This document shows positions 1-8,778 of a stretch of DNA of 64,000 nucleotides, piece by piece (the first letter of the stretch is position 1; the number at the start of each line of letters is the position of its first letter). Where the stretch lies: the NCBI RefSeq assembly GCF_030418455.1, contig NZ_JAUHPW010000004.1, positions 1-64,000 on the forward strand, in the 5' to 3' direction. The DNA comes from Demequina litoralis (GTDB lineage: Bacteria > Actinomycetota > Actinomycetes > Actinomycetales > Demequinaceae). Position numbers and translations under genes: made by a program. The notes under the pieces are model-generated. The model saw nothing but the letters and a program-made list of their open reading frames with translations, searched no databases and was not told the origin of the DNA.

Positions 1-141
1 TCCGATCGTCTCGCCGGGGTCGCGGCGTGGCGCGCGGGCCGGGAAATAGCCGTGGCGGGTGCGGAGCGCGGATACGCAGGTGACGGATGGGGCGCGTGTG
101 ACGACGCAGCTGCGCCGCACGAGAAGGCGGCGAAGCTCCTG

Positions 142-930
142 TTATCCGGCGTAGAGCGGCGTCGTCGGGACCGGCGAGGCGCCGGTGCTGTCGTCGATCA
201 CGCCGGTGTCGGTGTCCGTGTCGTCGGTGGGCGACGTCGTGGGTTCGGGGGTCGAGGTCGAGGTCTCGGTGGGCTCCGGGGTGGGCGTGGTGGGGCACTC
301 CTCGCCGGAGTCGGCGGCGCTCCACGTCATCGTCGTGGCGTTGTCGGCGAAGCTGTAGCCGTCCGACGCGTAGGCCGTGACCACGAGCAGGTCGCCGTCC
401 GTCGACTCCTCGTACGTGTAGCCCTCGCCCGGTTCCGGCACGGTCCAGTAGGCGTTGTCGGGGCCGCACGGGTCGGTGAACGTCGGCTCTGCCGGGGTCA
501 CCTCCTGCGTGCAGATCACCTCGCCGCTGAAGGCCATGGGGAAGGTCTCCTCGGCCTCGCCCGTGCCGTAGCGGACGTCGATGTACCAGGTGTAGTTGAC
601 GCCCGGGAGCTCGCTCGCGGGGATCTCGTCGTGGAAGCCGCGCAGGTCGCCGTCCGAGCCGTCGTCCTCCAGCGTGGTGAGGTACTCGCCGTCGATGTAG
701 ATGTCGAAGTACCAGGAGTACAGCCACGAGTTGCCGCCGTCGTCGGGGTTGTCGGGCGTCCCGTACGTGATGGCGAGGTTCATGGGGTTGTTGCACGACA
801 CGTTGATGACGCTGTTCGAGAGCTCCACTCCCGGATCGTTCGTCCGGCTGGCATTGCCTGCGACGGCTGCGGTTGCGGCCACGACCAGCGCGACCACGGC
901 GGACAAAGCGAGTGCGCGCAACGGCTTCAT
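142..930 (-). CDS. secreted protein with Thr/Pro/Asp-rich tail
   Basis: Encodes 262 residues. The N-terminus is a classical Sec signal peptide: MKPLR followed by a long Ala/Val-rich hydrophobic stretch to about residue 25. The middle, residues 30-205, is rich in Tyr, Trp and Asp and has several Cys residues, which suggests a disulfide-stabilised extracellular beta fold. The tail, from about residue 215, is a low-complexity T/P/E/S/D linker of the kind seen in wall-spanning proteins, but no LPXTG signal or terminal membrane segment follows. A purine-rich GGGAGG lies just upstream of the ATG. It is divergent from the next gene. I do not recognise the family; the function is unknown and probably extracellular. 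Confidence 0.75.
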   Translation of the reverse strand: MKPLRALALSAVVALVVAATAAVAGNASRTNDPGVELSNSVINVSCNNPMNLAITYGTPDNPDDGGNSWLYSWYFDIYIDGEYLTTLEDDGSDGDLRGFHDEIPASELPGVNYTWYIDVRYGTGEAEETFPMAFSGEVICTQEVTPAEPTFTDPCGPDNAYWTVPEPGEGYTYEESTDGDLLVVTAYASDGYSFADNATTMTWSAADSGEECPTTPTPEPTETSTSTPEPTTSPTDDTDTDTGVIDDSTGASPVPTTPLYAG

Positions 931-1080
931 GAGGCCTCCCTCGGGCTATGTCTCATCGTGCGTCCCATTCGTCACGTGTGCAACAGTTGCGACGGTATTT
1001 CCATGCCCGTGACCGGGGACGATGCGGCGGACCGACCGGGCCCGACGTCCCTGGCAGCGCACGGGGGCGGGGGTGGAAGA

Positions 1081-3951
1081 ATGGCGCGCGTGACGACGAC
1101 GGCGCCCCAGACACCCGCCCCGGCCGACGCCGCGGACCTCGCGGCCGCCCTCGCGCGCGCCATCGACGGCGAGGTGGACGCCTCGGCCCGCCGCCGCGCG
1201 GAGTACTCGACCGACGCGTCGAACTACCGCATCCCGCCCGCCGTGGTCGCCTATCCGCGCGACGCCGACGACCTCCTGGCCGCGCTGGCCGTCGCCCGCG
1301 ACGCCCGCGTCCCGGTGACGATGCGCGGCGGCGGCACCTCGGTCGCGGGCAACGCGATCGGGCCGGGCCTCGTGCTCGACACGAGCCGCCACCTGACCCG
1401 CATCCTCGACGTCGACCTCGAGGCCAAGACCGCGCGCGTCCAGCCCGGCGTGGTGCTGTCCGACCTGCAGGCGGCCGTCGCCTCCGCCGGGCTGCGCTTC
1501 GGCCCCGACCCGTCGACCTCCACGCGCGCGACGCTCGGCGGCATGATCGGCAACAACGCCTGCGGCCCGCACGCCGTCGCCTTTGGCCGCACCGCCGACA
1601 ACGTGCTCGCGCTCGACGCCGTCGACGGCCTGGGCCGTCGCCTCTCCGCCGGCCCGCGCGGGCTGGGCGAGGTGCCCGGCCTGGCCGAGCTGGTCGAGGC
1701 CAACCTCGCGCTCATCCGCACCGAGTTCGGCCGCTTCTCGCGCCAGGTGAGCGGCTACTCGCTCGAGCACCTGCTGCCCGAGCTCGGCGCGGACCTCGCG
1801 ACCTTCCTCGTCGGCTCCGAGGGCACGCTCGCCACGGTCCTCGAGGCGACCGTGCGCCTCGTCGACGTGCCGCCCGTGCGGCTCACCGCGGCGTTCGGCT
1901 ACTCGGACATGCCGGCGGCGGCCGATGCGGTGGTCCCCATGCTCGCGCATCGTCCCCAGGCCGTGGAGGGCCTCGACGCCCGCCTCGTCGCGCGCGTCGC
2001 GGGCGCGACCGGTCCCGTGCCCGACCTCCCGCACGGCGCGGGCTGGCTGTTCGTCGAGGTCGGCGGCGAGACCGAGGAGGAGGCGCGCGCCACGCTGGCC
2101 GCGCTCGCGGCGGACTCCGGCACCGACGCGTGGCGCGAGGTCGCCGACCCCAAGGAGGCCGCGCGGCTGTGGGCCATCCGCGCCGACGGCGCCGGGCTCT
2201 CCGGCCGCACCCCCGAGAACCAGGAGGCCTGGCCGGGCTGGGAGGACGCCGCCGTCCCGCCCGAGAGGCTGGGCGCCTACCTGCGCGACTTCGACGCGCT
2301 CATGGACCGCCACGGCGTGGTCGGCCAGCCGTTCGGCCACTTCGGCGACGGCTGCATCCACGTGCGCCTCGGGATCCCGCTGCAGGAGGACGGCCGCCCG
2401 CTGCGCGCCTTCATGGAGGATGCCGCCGCGCTGGTCGCGGAGCACGGGGGATCGCTGTCCGGCGAGCACGGCGACGGCCGCGCCCGCTCCGAGCTGCTGT
2501 CGACCATGTACTCCGAGGAGGCCGTCGCGCTGTTCAAGGGCGTCAAGCACCTGTTCGACCCCGAGAACCTGCTCAACCCGGGCGTCATCGTCGACCCCGA
2601 CCCGCTGGACGCCCACCTGCGCCGGCCCTCCGCGAAGCGCACCCCGGCCGTCGGCCTCGCGCTCGAGCACGACCACGGCGACCTCGCCGAGGCCGTCCAC
2701 CGCTGCACGGGGGTGGGCAAGTGCCGCGCGGACTCGATCGGCGGCGGATCCGGCTTCATGTGCCCCAGCTACCAGGCGACCGGCGACGAGAAGGACGTCA
2801 CCCGCGGCCGCGCCCGCGTGCTGCAAGACGCGCTCAACGGCACGCTCATCGGCGGGCTGAGCTCGCCCGAGGTGCTCGAGAGCCTCGACCTGTGCCTGTC
2901 GTGCAAGGCGTGCTCGTCCGACTGCCCCAGCGGCGTCGACATGGCGGCGTACAAGTCCGAGGTGCTGCACCGGACCTACAAGGGGCGGGTCAGGCCGATG
3001 ACCCATTACTCGATCGGGTGGCTGCCGCGCTGGCTCAAGATCGTGGGGCTGGCGCCGCGGCTGATCTCCGCGGTTCTGAAGCCGGACTGGATCCAGCGCC
3101 TCGTGGTCCCGATTGCCGGCATGGACAAGCGCCGCCGCCTGCCCGAGTTCAAGGTGCCGTTCCGGCGCTCCGCCGTCGCGAGGGCCCGCCGCGCGAACCC
3201 GGACAAGGCGACGCGACTCGACAACCTCGTGGTCCTGTGGGCCGACTCGTTCACCGACGGCCTCGACCCCGAGATCCCCACCGCGATCGTCTCCGTGCTC
3301 GAGGATGCCGGGATCGACGTCGTCGTGGTCGCGGGCGACGCGTGCTGCGGCGTCACGTGGATCTCGACCGGCCAGCTCGACGGCGCCAAGAAGCACCTGT
3401 CCCACCTGCTCGGCGTGCTCGGGCCGTGGGCGGTTAACGGGGTGCCGATCGTCGGCGTCGAGCCGTCGTGCATGGGGGTCCTCCGCGGCGACCTCACCGA
3501 GCTCCTGCCGGACGATCCGCGCGCCGGTGCCGTCGCATCGTCCACCTACACGCTGGCTGAGGTGCTCACCGGACGCGCGCCGGTCAAGCCGCGCGACGGC
3601 TGGCGCATCCCGTCGCTGGACGACGTCGAGGCCGTGGTGCAGCCGCACTGCCACCAGTACTCGGTGATGGGCTACGCCGCGGATCGGGAGCTGCTCGCGC
3701 GCGCCGGCGCGTCCGTGACCGAGACCGCGGGCTGCTGCGGCCTCGCGGGGAACTGGGGCACGGAGAAGGGCCACTACGAGACGTCACTCAAGGTGGCGGA
3801 GAACTCGCTGCTGCCGGCGCTGCGGTCGGCGCCCGCCGGGTCCGTGTATCTCGCCGACGGGGTCTCGTGCCGGACGCAGGCCGACGACCTCGCCGGCGTC
3901 CAGGGCCGGCACCTCGCGCAGCTGCTGGTCGAGAGGATGGAGCCGCGCTGA
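1081..3951 (+). CDS. FAD-linked oxidase / Fe-S oxidoreductase (D-lactate or glycolate dehydrogenase type)
   Basis: Encodes 956 residues. Order of domains: FAD-binding (PCMH-type) with the MRGGGTSVAGN loop near residue 81; FAD-oxidase C-terminal domain with GDGCIHVR and GEHGDGRAR; a ferredoxin-like segment with cysteines in CTGVGKC (about 542) and CLSCKACSSDCPSG (about 605); and a cysteine-rich heterodisulfide-reductase-like C-terminus with two CCG motifs near residues 756 and 885. This single-chain fusion of GlcD-like and GlcF-like parts is known for D-2-hydroxyacid dehydrogenases that pass electrons to the quinone pool. The frame is open far upstream, but that part is a GC-rich shadow, so I take the ATG after a GGGGGTGGAAG ribosome site. 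Exact substrate not determinable. Confidence 0.92.
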   Translation: MARVTTTAPQTPAPADAADLAAALARAIDGEVDASARRRAEYSTDASNYRIPPAVVAYPRDADDLLAALAVARDARVPVTMRGGGTSVAGNAIGPGLVLDTSRHLTRILDVDLEAKTARVQPGVVLSDLQAAVASAGLRFGPDPSTSTRATLGGMIGNNACGPHAVAFGRTADNVLALDAVDGLGRRLSAGPRGLGEVPGLAELVEANLALIRTEFGRFSRQVSGYSLEHLLPELGADLATFLVGSEGTLATVLEATVRLVDVPPVRLTAAFGYSDMPAAADAVVPMLAHRPQAVEGLDARLVARVAGATGPVPDLPHGAGWLFVEVGGETEEEARATLAALAADSGTDAWREVADPKEAARLWAIRADGAGLSGRTPENQEAWPGWEDAAVPPERLGAYLRDFDALMDRHGVVGQPFGHFGDGCIHVRLGIPLQEDGRPLRAFMEDAAALVAEHGGSLSGEHGDGRARSELLSTMYSEEAVALFKGVKHLFDPENLLNPGVIVDPDPLDAHLRRPSAKRTPAVGLALEHDHGDLAEAVHRCTGVGKCRADSIGGGSGFMCPSYQATGDEKDVTRGRARVLQDALNGTLIGGLSSPEVLESLDLCLSCKACSSDCPSGVDMAAYKSEVLHRTYKGRVRPMTHYSIGWLPRWLKIVGLAPRLISAVLKPDWIQRLVVPIAGMDKRRRLPEFKVPFRRSAVARARRANPDKATRLDNLVVLWADSFTDGLDPEIPTAIVSVLEDAGIDVVVVAGDACCGVTWISTGQLDGAKKHLSHLLGVLGPWAVNGVPIVGVEPSCMGVLRGDLTELLPDDPRAGAVASSTYTLAEVLTGRAPVKPRDGWRIPSLDDVEAVVQPHCHQYSVMGYAADRELLARAGASVTETAGCCGLAGNWGTEKGHYETSLKVAENSLLPALRSAPAGSVYLADGVSCRTQADDLAGVQGRHLAQLLVERMEPR

Positions 3952-5117
3952 TGGACGGGCCGGTGCGCTTCGCGATCGTCGGCACGGGCTGGCGGACGCG
4001 GTTCATGCTGCGCCTCGCGGCGATGGCGCCGGAGGTGCTCGAGCCGGTCGCGATCGTCGGGCGCAGCCCCGGCCGGGCGCACGATGCGCTGCGCGAGACC
4101 CGCGCGGCCGCCGCGCCGTTCTCGGCGCACCTGCACGACCACCTGCCGGTCGACGGGCTCGAGCAGGCGCTGAGCCTGCGGCCCGACTTCGTCGTGGTCG
4201 CGGTGCCGTGGGAGGCGAGCCCGGGCGTGATCCGTTCCGTGGTGGAGGCGGGGGTGCCGGTGCTCGCGGAGACGCCGCCCGCGCCCGACCTCGACGGGAT
4301 GCGTTCTCTGTGGGCGTCGGTCGGGTCCTCCGGGCTCGTGCAGGTCGCCGAGCAGTACACGCGCATGCCCGGCCACGCCGCGCGGATCGCGCTGCTCGAG
4401 AGGGGCGTGATCGGGGCGCCGCACACAGTCGAGGTGTCGTCGACGCACCTCTATCACGCGGTCTCGCTCATCCGGACGATGCTCGGCGCGGGCTCGCCCG
4501 TGACCGGCGCCGGGGTGCGGGTGAACGCGCGCACGTTCACCGCGCCGATGGTGGATCCGCTCACGCCCGACGGGTGGGTCGGTCGTGGCGCCGGCGAGGA
4601 GGCCGCGGTGCCGGGCGGGGCCGTCGCGGTGCCGCCGGCCGAGCCGCGCACCACCACGATCGCGACGCTCGACCTCGGCGACGGACGCTTCGGGCTGTAC
4701 GACTTCGTCGACAACCAGTGGTGGAACCCGTACCTGCACCGCCGGATCGTCATCCGCGGCTCGCACGGCGAGATCGCCGCCGACTCCGTCCTGCGCATGA
4801 CCGCCGACGGCCCGGTCGCGGGCCGGCTCGAGCATCGCCGCACCGGCGTGGACCTCAACCTCGAGGGCAACGCGCTGTGGCACACGAGCTTCGACGGGTC
4901 CGTCGTCTACCGCAACGCCTGGCACGGGAGCCGGATGTCGGAGGACGACCTCGCGGTCGCGCAGATCCTGCTCGACACCGGCCGCTGGGCGCGCGGCGAG
5001 GGCCCCGAGCCGTACCCGCTCGCACAGGGACTGTGGGATCACGCGCTGTCGCTCGCGATCGTGAAATCCGCGCACAGTGGGGCGGACGCGGTGGTCGCGG
5101 ACGAGCCGTGGGGGTGA
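3951..5117 (+). CDS. Gfo/Idh/MocA-family NAD(P)-dependent oxidoreductase
   Basis: Encodes 388 residues. The N-terminus VRFAIVGTGWRTRF is a Rossmann nucleotide-binding strand and glycine loop. The stretch FVVVAVPW followed by a segment ending VLAETPPA matches the usual Gfo/Idh/MocA position where an E-K-P motif normally sits; here Lys is replaced by Thr, which may affect catalysis. The C-terminal half is the expected alpha/beta dimer domain. The ATG shares its A with the stop codon of the oxidase gene (TGATG), so translation is probably coupled. The family oxidises or reduces sugars and inositols. The substrate cannot be assigned from sequence. Confidence 0.82.
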   Translation: MDGPVRFAIVGTGWRTRFMLRLAAMAPEVLEPVAIVGRSPGRAHDALRETRAAAAPFSAHLHDHLPVDGLEQALSLRPDFVVVAVPWEASPGVIRSVVEAGVPVLAETPPAPDLDGMRSLWASVGSSGLVQVAEQYTRMPGHAARIALLERGVIGAPHTVEVSSTHLYHAVSLIRTMLGAGSPVTGAGVRVNARTFTAPMVDPLTPDGWVGRGAGEEAAVPGGAVAVPPAEPRTTTIATLDLGDGRFGLYDFVDNQWWNPYLHRRIVIRGSHGEIAADSVLRMTADGPVAGRLEHRRTGVDLNLEGNALWHTSFDGSVVYRNAWHGSRMSEDDLAVAQILLDTGRWARGEGPEPYPLAQGLWDHALSLAIVKSAHSGADAVVADEPWG

Positions 5118-5665
5118 CGCGGGTCGCGGTCGTCGGGGACTCCCTGTCGGTGGGCTTCTCGCCGGCATTCACGGCGGAGGGACTCGACCGGTCGTCGTAC
5201 CTCTATACGGCCCTGGGGGACGATGCGGTGCTCGCGGGCGGCACGGCCGTCCCGGGCGCGACGTCGCTGCACCAGCGCTCGCGGGCTTCGGCGGTCGAGG
5301 CGGACGTGCTCATCCTCGCGCTCGGCACGAACGACCTCGCCTGGGGGCTGCCCTTCGACGAGACGGCGGGCGCGCTGCGGGACATCGCGCGGATCGTGGG
5401 GCCGCCGCCGCGCGTGATCCTGCTCGCGATCCCGCCGCTCGAGCCCGAGCTCGGCCCGACGACGCCCGTGTACAACGCGTGGCTGCGCGCGCTCGCGGAG
5501 GCCGAGGGCTGGGAGTTCGTGGACGCTCCGGCACCCGTGCGCGACGGCGACGGCTGGGCGGCGGGGATGTCGAACGACGGCGTCCACTACACGGCACGCG
5601 CGGCGCGGCTCGTGGGGGAGAAGGTGGGTCGGGCGCTTCGCCTGGACCGCCCGTCATCTGCCTGA
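5114..5665 (+). CDS. SGNH/GDSL-family hydrolase
   Basis: Encodes 183 residues from a GTG that overlaps the stop of the preceding gene (GTGA). Block I is VVGDSLSVGFSP near residue 8 with the catalytic Ser; block III is ALGTNDLAWG near residue 70 with the Asn; block V is NDGVHYT near residue 157 with the Asp/His pair. The protein has no signal peptide, so it is probably a cytoplasmic esterase or lipase of the compact SGNH type. It lies in a co-directional run with the Gfo/Idh oxidoreductase. Deacylation of a small ester is a reasonable inference; the natural substrate is unknown. Confidence 0.85.
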   Translation: MTRVAVVGDSLSVGFSPAFTAEGLDRSSYLYTALGDDAVLAGGTAVPGATSLHQRSRASAVEADVLILALGTNDLAWGLPFDETAGALRDIARIVGPPPRVILLAIPPLEPELGPTTPVYNAWLRALAEAEGWEFVDAPAPVRDGDGWAAGMSNDGVHYTARAARLVGEKVGRALRLDRPSSA

Positions 5666-5690
5666 CACGTCGACGGGTTAGTGTTCCGCC

Positions 5691-6239
5691 GTGGGCCGGG
5701 GGATGAAGATCGTCATCGTGATGCTCGTGGTGGGCGCGGTCGCGTTCGTCGCGGGTCTGCCGCTGTACGTCTTCCCCGCGCACGACGAGCCGCGCGCCGT
5801 CGACGCGGTATACGTCATCGGTCCGCCCACCGAGGCGCGCATGGAGCTCGCCGAGGAGATGGTCGCCGACGGTCTCACCGACACGATCATCGTGTCGCTC
5901 GACGATGACCCCGACATCCGGCGACGCTGGGACGAGGCGACCGCGGTGTGCGAGGAGCCCCAGGACTTCACCGTCTACTGCTCGATGCCGGACCCGTTCA
6001 CCACGCGCGGCGAGGCGCGCTGGATGCGTGACCTCATCGAGGAGAACGGCTGGGACGCGGTGGGGGTTGTCACGATGGCTCCGCACCTCACCCGCACGCG
6101 GGTCATCATGGAGCGATGCTGGGACGGCGACCTCGCGTACCTCGACTCGCACGAGACGATGTCGCCCTTCGTCTGGGCCTATCAGTACCTCTATCAGACC
6201 GCCGCGCTCATCAAGGTGGGGCTGGAGGACGGGTGCTGA
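5691..6239 (+). CDS. YdcF/SanA-like (DUF218) membrane-anchored protein
   Basis: Encodes 182 residues. One N-terminal transmembrane segment (about residues 6-25) precedes a single DUF218-like domain. Family hallmarks seen are VYVIGPPTEARMELA, the TTRGEARWM stretch, and VVTMAPHLTRTRVIMERC. YdcF/SanA proteins are linked to envelope polysaccharide or vancomycin-sensitivity phenotypes, but their chemistry is not settled. The GTG start follows a TAGTGT box at 5679-5684 by only six bases, so the message may be leaderless or nearly so; an ATG 12 bases later is an alternative. The stop overlaps the start of the next gene. Confidence 0.75.
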   Translation: MGRGMKIVIVMLVVGAVAFVAGLPLYVFPAHDEPRAVDAVYVIGPPTEARMELAEEMVADGLTDTIIVSLDDDPDIRRRWDEATAVCEEPQDFTVYCSMPDPFTTRGEARWMRDLIEENGWDAVGVVTMAPHLTRTRVIMERCWDGDLAYLDSHETMSPFVWAYQYLYQTAALIKVGLEDGC

Positions 6240-6706
6240 TGCGCGCCGGCGTCGCGCTCCTGGCGGGAGTGTTCGCCGCATCGGCGCTTGCCGGCTGTTC
6301 GACACCGCCGACCCCGCCCGAGGAGCTCGCCCGCGAGATGTTCGACCTCTCGAACGCGCAGCGCGAGGAGGCGGGGCTCGCGCCACTGACGTGGAGCGAT
6401 TGCCTCGCGGACAAGGCGGCGGAGCGCGCCGCCCCGTTTGTCGACTCCGCCGAGCTCGAGCACGAGGTGCTCGTCTCGTCGTGCCACGAGGGGGCGAAGG
6501 CGGGGGAGAACCTCTCGCGGACGGACCTTTCTGCGGCCGACGTCGTCGACCTGTGGATGGGCTCCGCGGGGCATCGCGCGAACATCCTCGACTCCGAGTT
6601 CACCATCGGCGCGGTGGCCTGTGTGGCGGCCGCCCCGAACCCCGACGGCGGCGACTCCGGCGTGCGCGCCTGCTCGCAGCTCTTCGAAGGTCCCGAGCCC
6701 TCATAG
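6239..6706 (+). CDS. CAP/SCP-domain lipoprotein
   Basis: Encodes 155 residues. The N-terminus is a lipoprotein signal ending in the lipobox LAGC at about residues 17-20. The rest is one CAP (cysteine-rich secretory protein/PR-1) domain: NAQREEAGLAPLTW, then GENLSRTDL, then WMGSAGHRANIL, with two likely disulfide cysteines. Bacterial CAP proteins are extracytoplasmic and often Ca-dependent, of mostly unknown activity. The ATG overlaps the TGA of the YdcF-like gene by one base (TGATG), so the two are probably translated together at the membrane. Confidence 0.85.
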   Translation: MRAGVALLAGVFAASALAGCSTPPTPPEELAREMFDLSNAQREEAGLAPLTWSDCLADKAAERAAPFVDSAELEHEVLVSSCHEGAKAGENLSRTDLSAADVVDLWMGSAGHRANILDSEFTIGAVACVAAAPNPDGGDSGVRACSQLFEGPEPS

Positions 6707-6757
6707 TCCCTGGTTCGCACGATTCCCGCGGCACAAACAACGCGAGAGGGAAAAACG

Positions 6758-6786
6758 ACGACAAAGCGGACATCTGGTGCTACTGT
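6758..6786 (+). promoter_or_regulatory. sigma-70-type promoter shared with the 10.2 kb paralog
   Basis: ACGACA at 6758-6763 and TACTGT at 6781-6786 are separated by 17 bases. The same arrangement, GCGACA-17-TAATGT, followed by the same TCGAGA and a CCGGTCGGGGGG tract, stands upstream of the paralogous gene at 10222. Conservation between the two copies supports a real promoter. Confidence 0.6.
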
Positions 6787-6813
6787 CGAGAACGAGCCGG
6801 TCGGGGGGCCGCG

Positions 6814-6832
6814 CTCGTGTGAGGGGCACGAG
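6814..6832 (+). promoter_or_regulatory. leader hairpin with TGAGGGG loop
   Basis: CTCGTG (6814-6819) and CACGAG (6827-6832) form a six-pair stem around the loop TGAGGGG, 14 bases before the ATG at 6847. It is about 20 bases downstream of the predicted transcription start. Hairpins with the same kind of loop occur before other surface-protein and polysaccharide genes in this window. Confidence 0.5.
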
Positions 6833-6846
6833 GGGGAAGTGACGTC

Positions 6847-7221
6847 ATGATTCGTCGCACCATTGCAGTTGCAGTTCTTGCTGGGGGGATCGCGCTTGTC
6901 CCCGCCACCGCTTTCGCGTACGTCGCGCCCAACCCGCAGGGGGGCACGGTGCCTGAGGAGACGTCGACGCCGACGGACACCGAGACGCCGACGACGCAGA
7001 AGACCACCGCCGTCGAGACCAAGAAGACGACGACGGGCTCGACCACGACGACGTCGGTTCTCAACGCCGGCACCACGACGACCACGGGCAACACGTCCAC
7101 CGAATCGCTCTCGATCACCGGCTTCGGCGGGACCGAGATGGCGATCGGTGCGGGCGCTCTGCTCGTCGCCGGTGCCGCGACCGTCATGATCGCCGCACGA
7201 CGCACCACCAAGGACGCGTGA
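6847..7221 (+). CDS. small secreted Thr-rich protein with LSxTG sorting-like signal (copy 1)
   Basis: Encodes 124 residues. A signal peptide (MIRRTIAVAVLAGGIALVP to about residue 25) is followed by the mature start AYVAPNPQGG and a Thr/Pro/Glu-rich stalk with long runs of Thr. The C-terminus reads LSITGFGG, then a hydrophobic segment of about 20 residues, then AARRTTKDA. This is the layout of a sortase substrate, but the motif is L-S-I-T-G rather than LPXTG. A paralog at 10222 shares promoter, leader, signal peptide and tail. It precedes a sugar transferase, so it is probably a wall- or membrane-anchored protein of the polysaccharide locus. Anchoring by sortase is inference. Confidence 0.8.
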   Translation: MIRRTIAVAVLAGGIALVPATAFAYVAPNPQGGTVPEETSTPTDTETPTTQKTTAVETKKTTTGSTTTTSVLNAGTTTTTGNTSTESLSITGFGGTEMAIGAGALLVAGAATVMIAARRTTKDA

Positions 7222-7277
7222 CGGGCAGGCGGGGTCGCTGAGGCCTCGCGGGCGCACGGGACAGCGGGGGGACTTCC

Positions 7278-8747
7278 ATGGCGCTAGCAGTATCCGCATC
7301 CACGAAGGCCGGGGCGGCGGTCCGCAAGGGGTCGCGCGCGTGGGCGAAGCCGCTCGAGCGGCGCATCGTGCTCACCGACGTCTTCGTCGTCGCGATGACC
7401 ATGGTGATCGCGCACGGCGTGCAGTTCGGGTGGGTGCCGCTCGCGTCCCACCTCGGCACCGTCGGGATCCATCACTGGTGGATCACGGTGGCGATCTCCG
7501 CGCTGTGGATCTTCGAGCTCGGGTGGCTGCGCTCGCGTGACTCGCGCATCCTGGGCGAGGGCCCGCAGGAGTATCAGCGCGTCGTCAGCGCGGGCATGCG
7601 CACGGTCGCGATCGTGGCGATCGTCGGCTTCTTCACGCAGTGGGGCTTCAGCCGCGGCTACCTCCTGTTCGCGCTGCCGCTCGGCACGCTCGTCCTGCTG
7701 GGCTATCGGCGAGTGTGGCGCGCATGGCTCAACAAGCAGCGCGACGTCGGGCGTTGTCGCACGCCCGTGATCGTCGCCGGGCCGCGCCGCACCTCGGAGC
7801 AGCTGGTGCGCCGCCTGCGCCGCAATCACGAGTCCGCGTACCAGGTCGTCGGCGTCTGCCTGGCGGACCCCTCCAGCGCGGGCCTCGAGGCGGACCTCGA
7901 GGACGTGCCCGTGCTCGGCCCCATCGAGGATGCGGCCGAGCTGGTGCAGCGCCACGATGCCGGCGCGATCATCCTCACCGCCAACGACGCGGTGTCCATG
8001 GGTGAGGCCCGCCGTCTCGGCTGGGCGCTCGAGGGCACCGATGTCACGCTCATCGTCGCGCCCGGGATCTCGGACGTCGCCGGTCCGCGCGTGCTCATGT
8101 CGCGTCACGAGGGCGTCCCTCTCCTCTTCGTGGACTCCGCCGCCTTCTCCGGTGCGCGCTACTCGCTCAAGGATGCCGTCGACCGGGTGGGCGCTGCGGT
8201 GCTGCTGTCGATCGCGGCGATCCCGATGCTCATCGTGGCCGCGCTCGTGAAGCTCACCAGCCGCGGGCCCGTCTTCTTCCGCCAGGAGCGCATCGGCAAG
8301 GACGGCAAGCCGTTCGCGATGCTCAAGTTCCGGTCGATGGAGGTCGGTGCCGAGGCGCGCCTCCAGGAGGTGTGCGGCGACGGCGTCGGGATGTTCTACA
8401 AGCCCAAGAACGACCCGCGCGTCACCCGCTTCGGCGCCTTCATGCGCCGCTACTCGATCGACGAGCTTCCCCAGATCATCAACGTGCTCAAGGGCGACAT
8501 GTCGCTCGTGGGTCCGCGCCCACAGATCGCGGCCGAGGTCGAGCAGTACGGAGACCTTGAACAGCGGAGGCTTCTCGTCAAGCCCGGCATGACGGGCCTC
8601 TGGCAGGTGAGCGGGCGCTCCTCGCTCACGCCCGAGGCGTCGATGGAGCTCGACGCGTACTACGCGGAGAACTGGTCGCTCGGCGGGGACGTCGTCATCC
8701 TGCTGAGGACGTTCTGGGCGGTGGTAGGGAAGTCGGGCGCGTACTGA
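7278..8747 (+). CDS. polyprenyl-phosphate sugar-1-phosphate transferase (initiating enzyme, copy 1)
   Basis: Encodes 489 residues. Four to five transmembrane helices lie within residues 30-140, a CoA-binding-like soluble domain follows, then one membrane helix and the bacterial sugar transferase domain. Signatures: FFRQERIGKDGKPFAMLKFR near residue 331, DELPQIINVLKGDMSLVGPR near 394, and GMTGLWQVSGRSSL. The family (WbaP/CpsE type) moves a sugar-1-phosphate from a nucleotide sugar to undecaprenyl phosphate, the first step of a repeat unit. A paralog with the same architecture lies at 24896, so two repeat-unit pathways may start here. The ATG follows a GGGGGGACTTCC ribosome site. Confidence 0.93.
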   Translation: MALAVSASTKAGAAVRKGSRAWAKPLERRIVLTDVFVVAMTMVIAHGVQFGWVPLASHLGTVGIHHWWITVAISALWIFELGWLRSRDSRILGEGPQEYQRVVSAGMRTVAIVAIVGFFTQWGFSRGYLLFALPLGTLVLLGYRRVWRAWLNKQRDVGRCRTPVIVAGPRRTSEQLVRRLRRNHESAYQVVGVCLADPSSAGLEADLEDVPVLGPIEDAAELVQRHDAGAIILTANDAVSMGEARRLGWALEGTDVTLIVAPGISDVAGPRVLMSRHEGVPLLFVDSAAFSGARYSLKDAVDRVGAAVLLSIAAIPMLIVAALVKLTSRGPVFFRQERIGKDGKPFAMLKFRSMEVGAEARLQEVCGDGVGMFYKPKNDPRVTRFGAFMRRYSIDELPQIINVLKGDMSLVGPRPQIAAEVEQYGDLEQRRLLVKPGMTGLWQVSGRSSLTPEASMELDAYYAENWSLGGDVVILLRTFWAVVGKSGAY

Positions 8748-8749
8748 AC

Positions 8750-8775
8750 GGTCCGCATCGCTGAGGGAGGGGGCC
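8750..8775 (+). promoter_or_regulatory. weak CTGAGGG-containing leader element
   Basis: GGTCC (8750-8754) can pair with GGGCC (8771-8775), with one G-U, around a 16-base loop that holds CTGAGGG at 8761-8767. The stem is weaker than the other members of this leader family, and the motif may simply act as the ribosome site for the ATG at 8779. Confidence 0.25.
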
Positions 8776-8778
8776 CGC

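Noticed and set aside
52-1080. N-terminal extension of the FAD/Fe-S oxidase
   Set aside because: The frame is open, but it runs antisense over the secreted protein gene, its product is Gly/Arg/Val-rich shadow sequence, and a good ribosome site precedes the ATG at 1081.
946-3774. Very long minus-strand open frame opposite the FAD/Fe-S oxidase
   Set aside because: Product is Arg/Gly/Ala/His low-complexity and lies antisense to a gene with clear domains; such frames are normal in GC-rich DNA. The same reasoning removes the long antisense frames over 3774-5168, 7284-8780, 8695-10149, 13291-14739, 15837-17627, 19037-21229 and 58519-59901.
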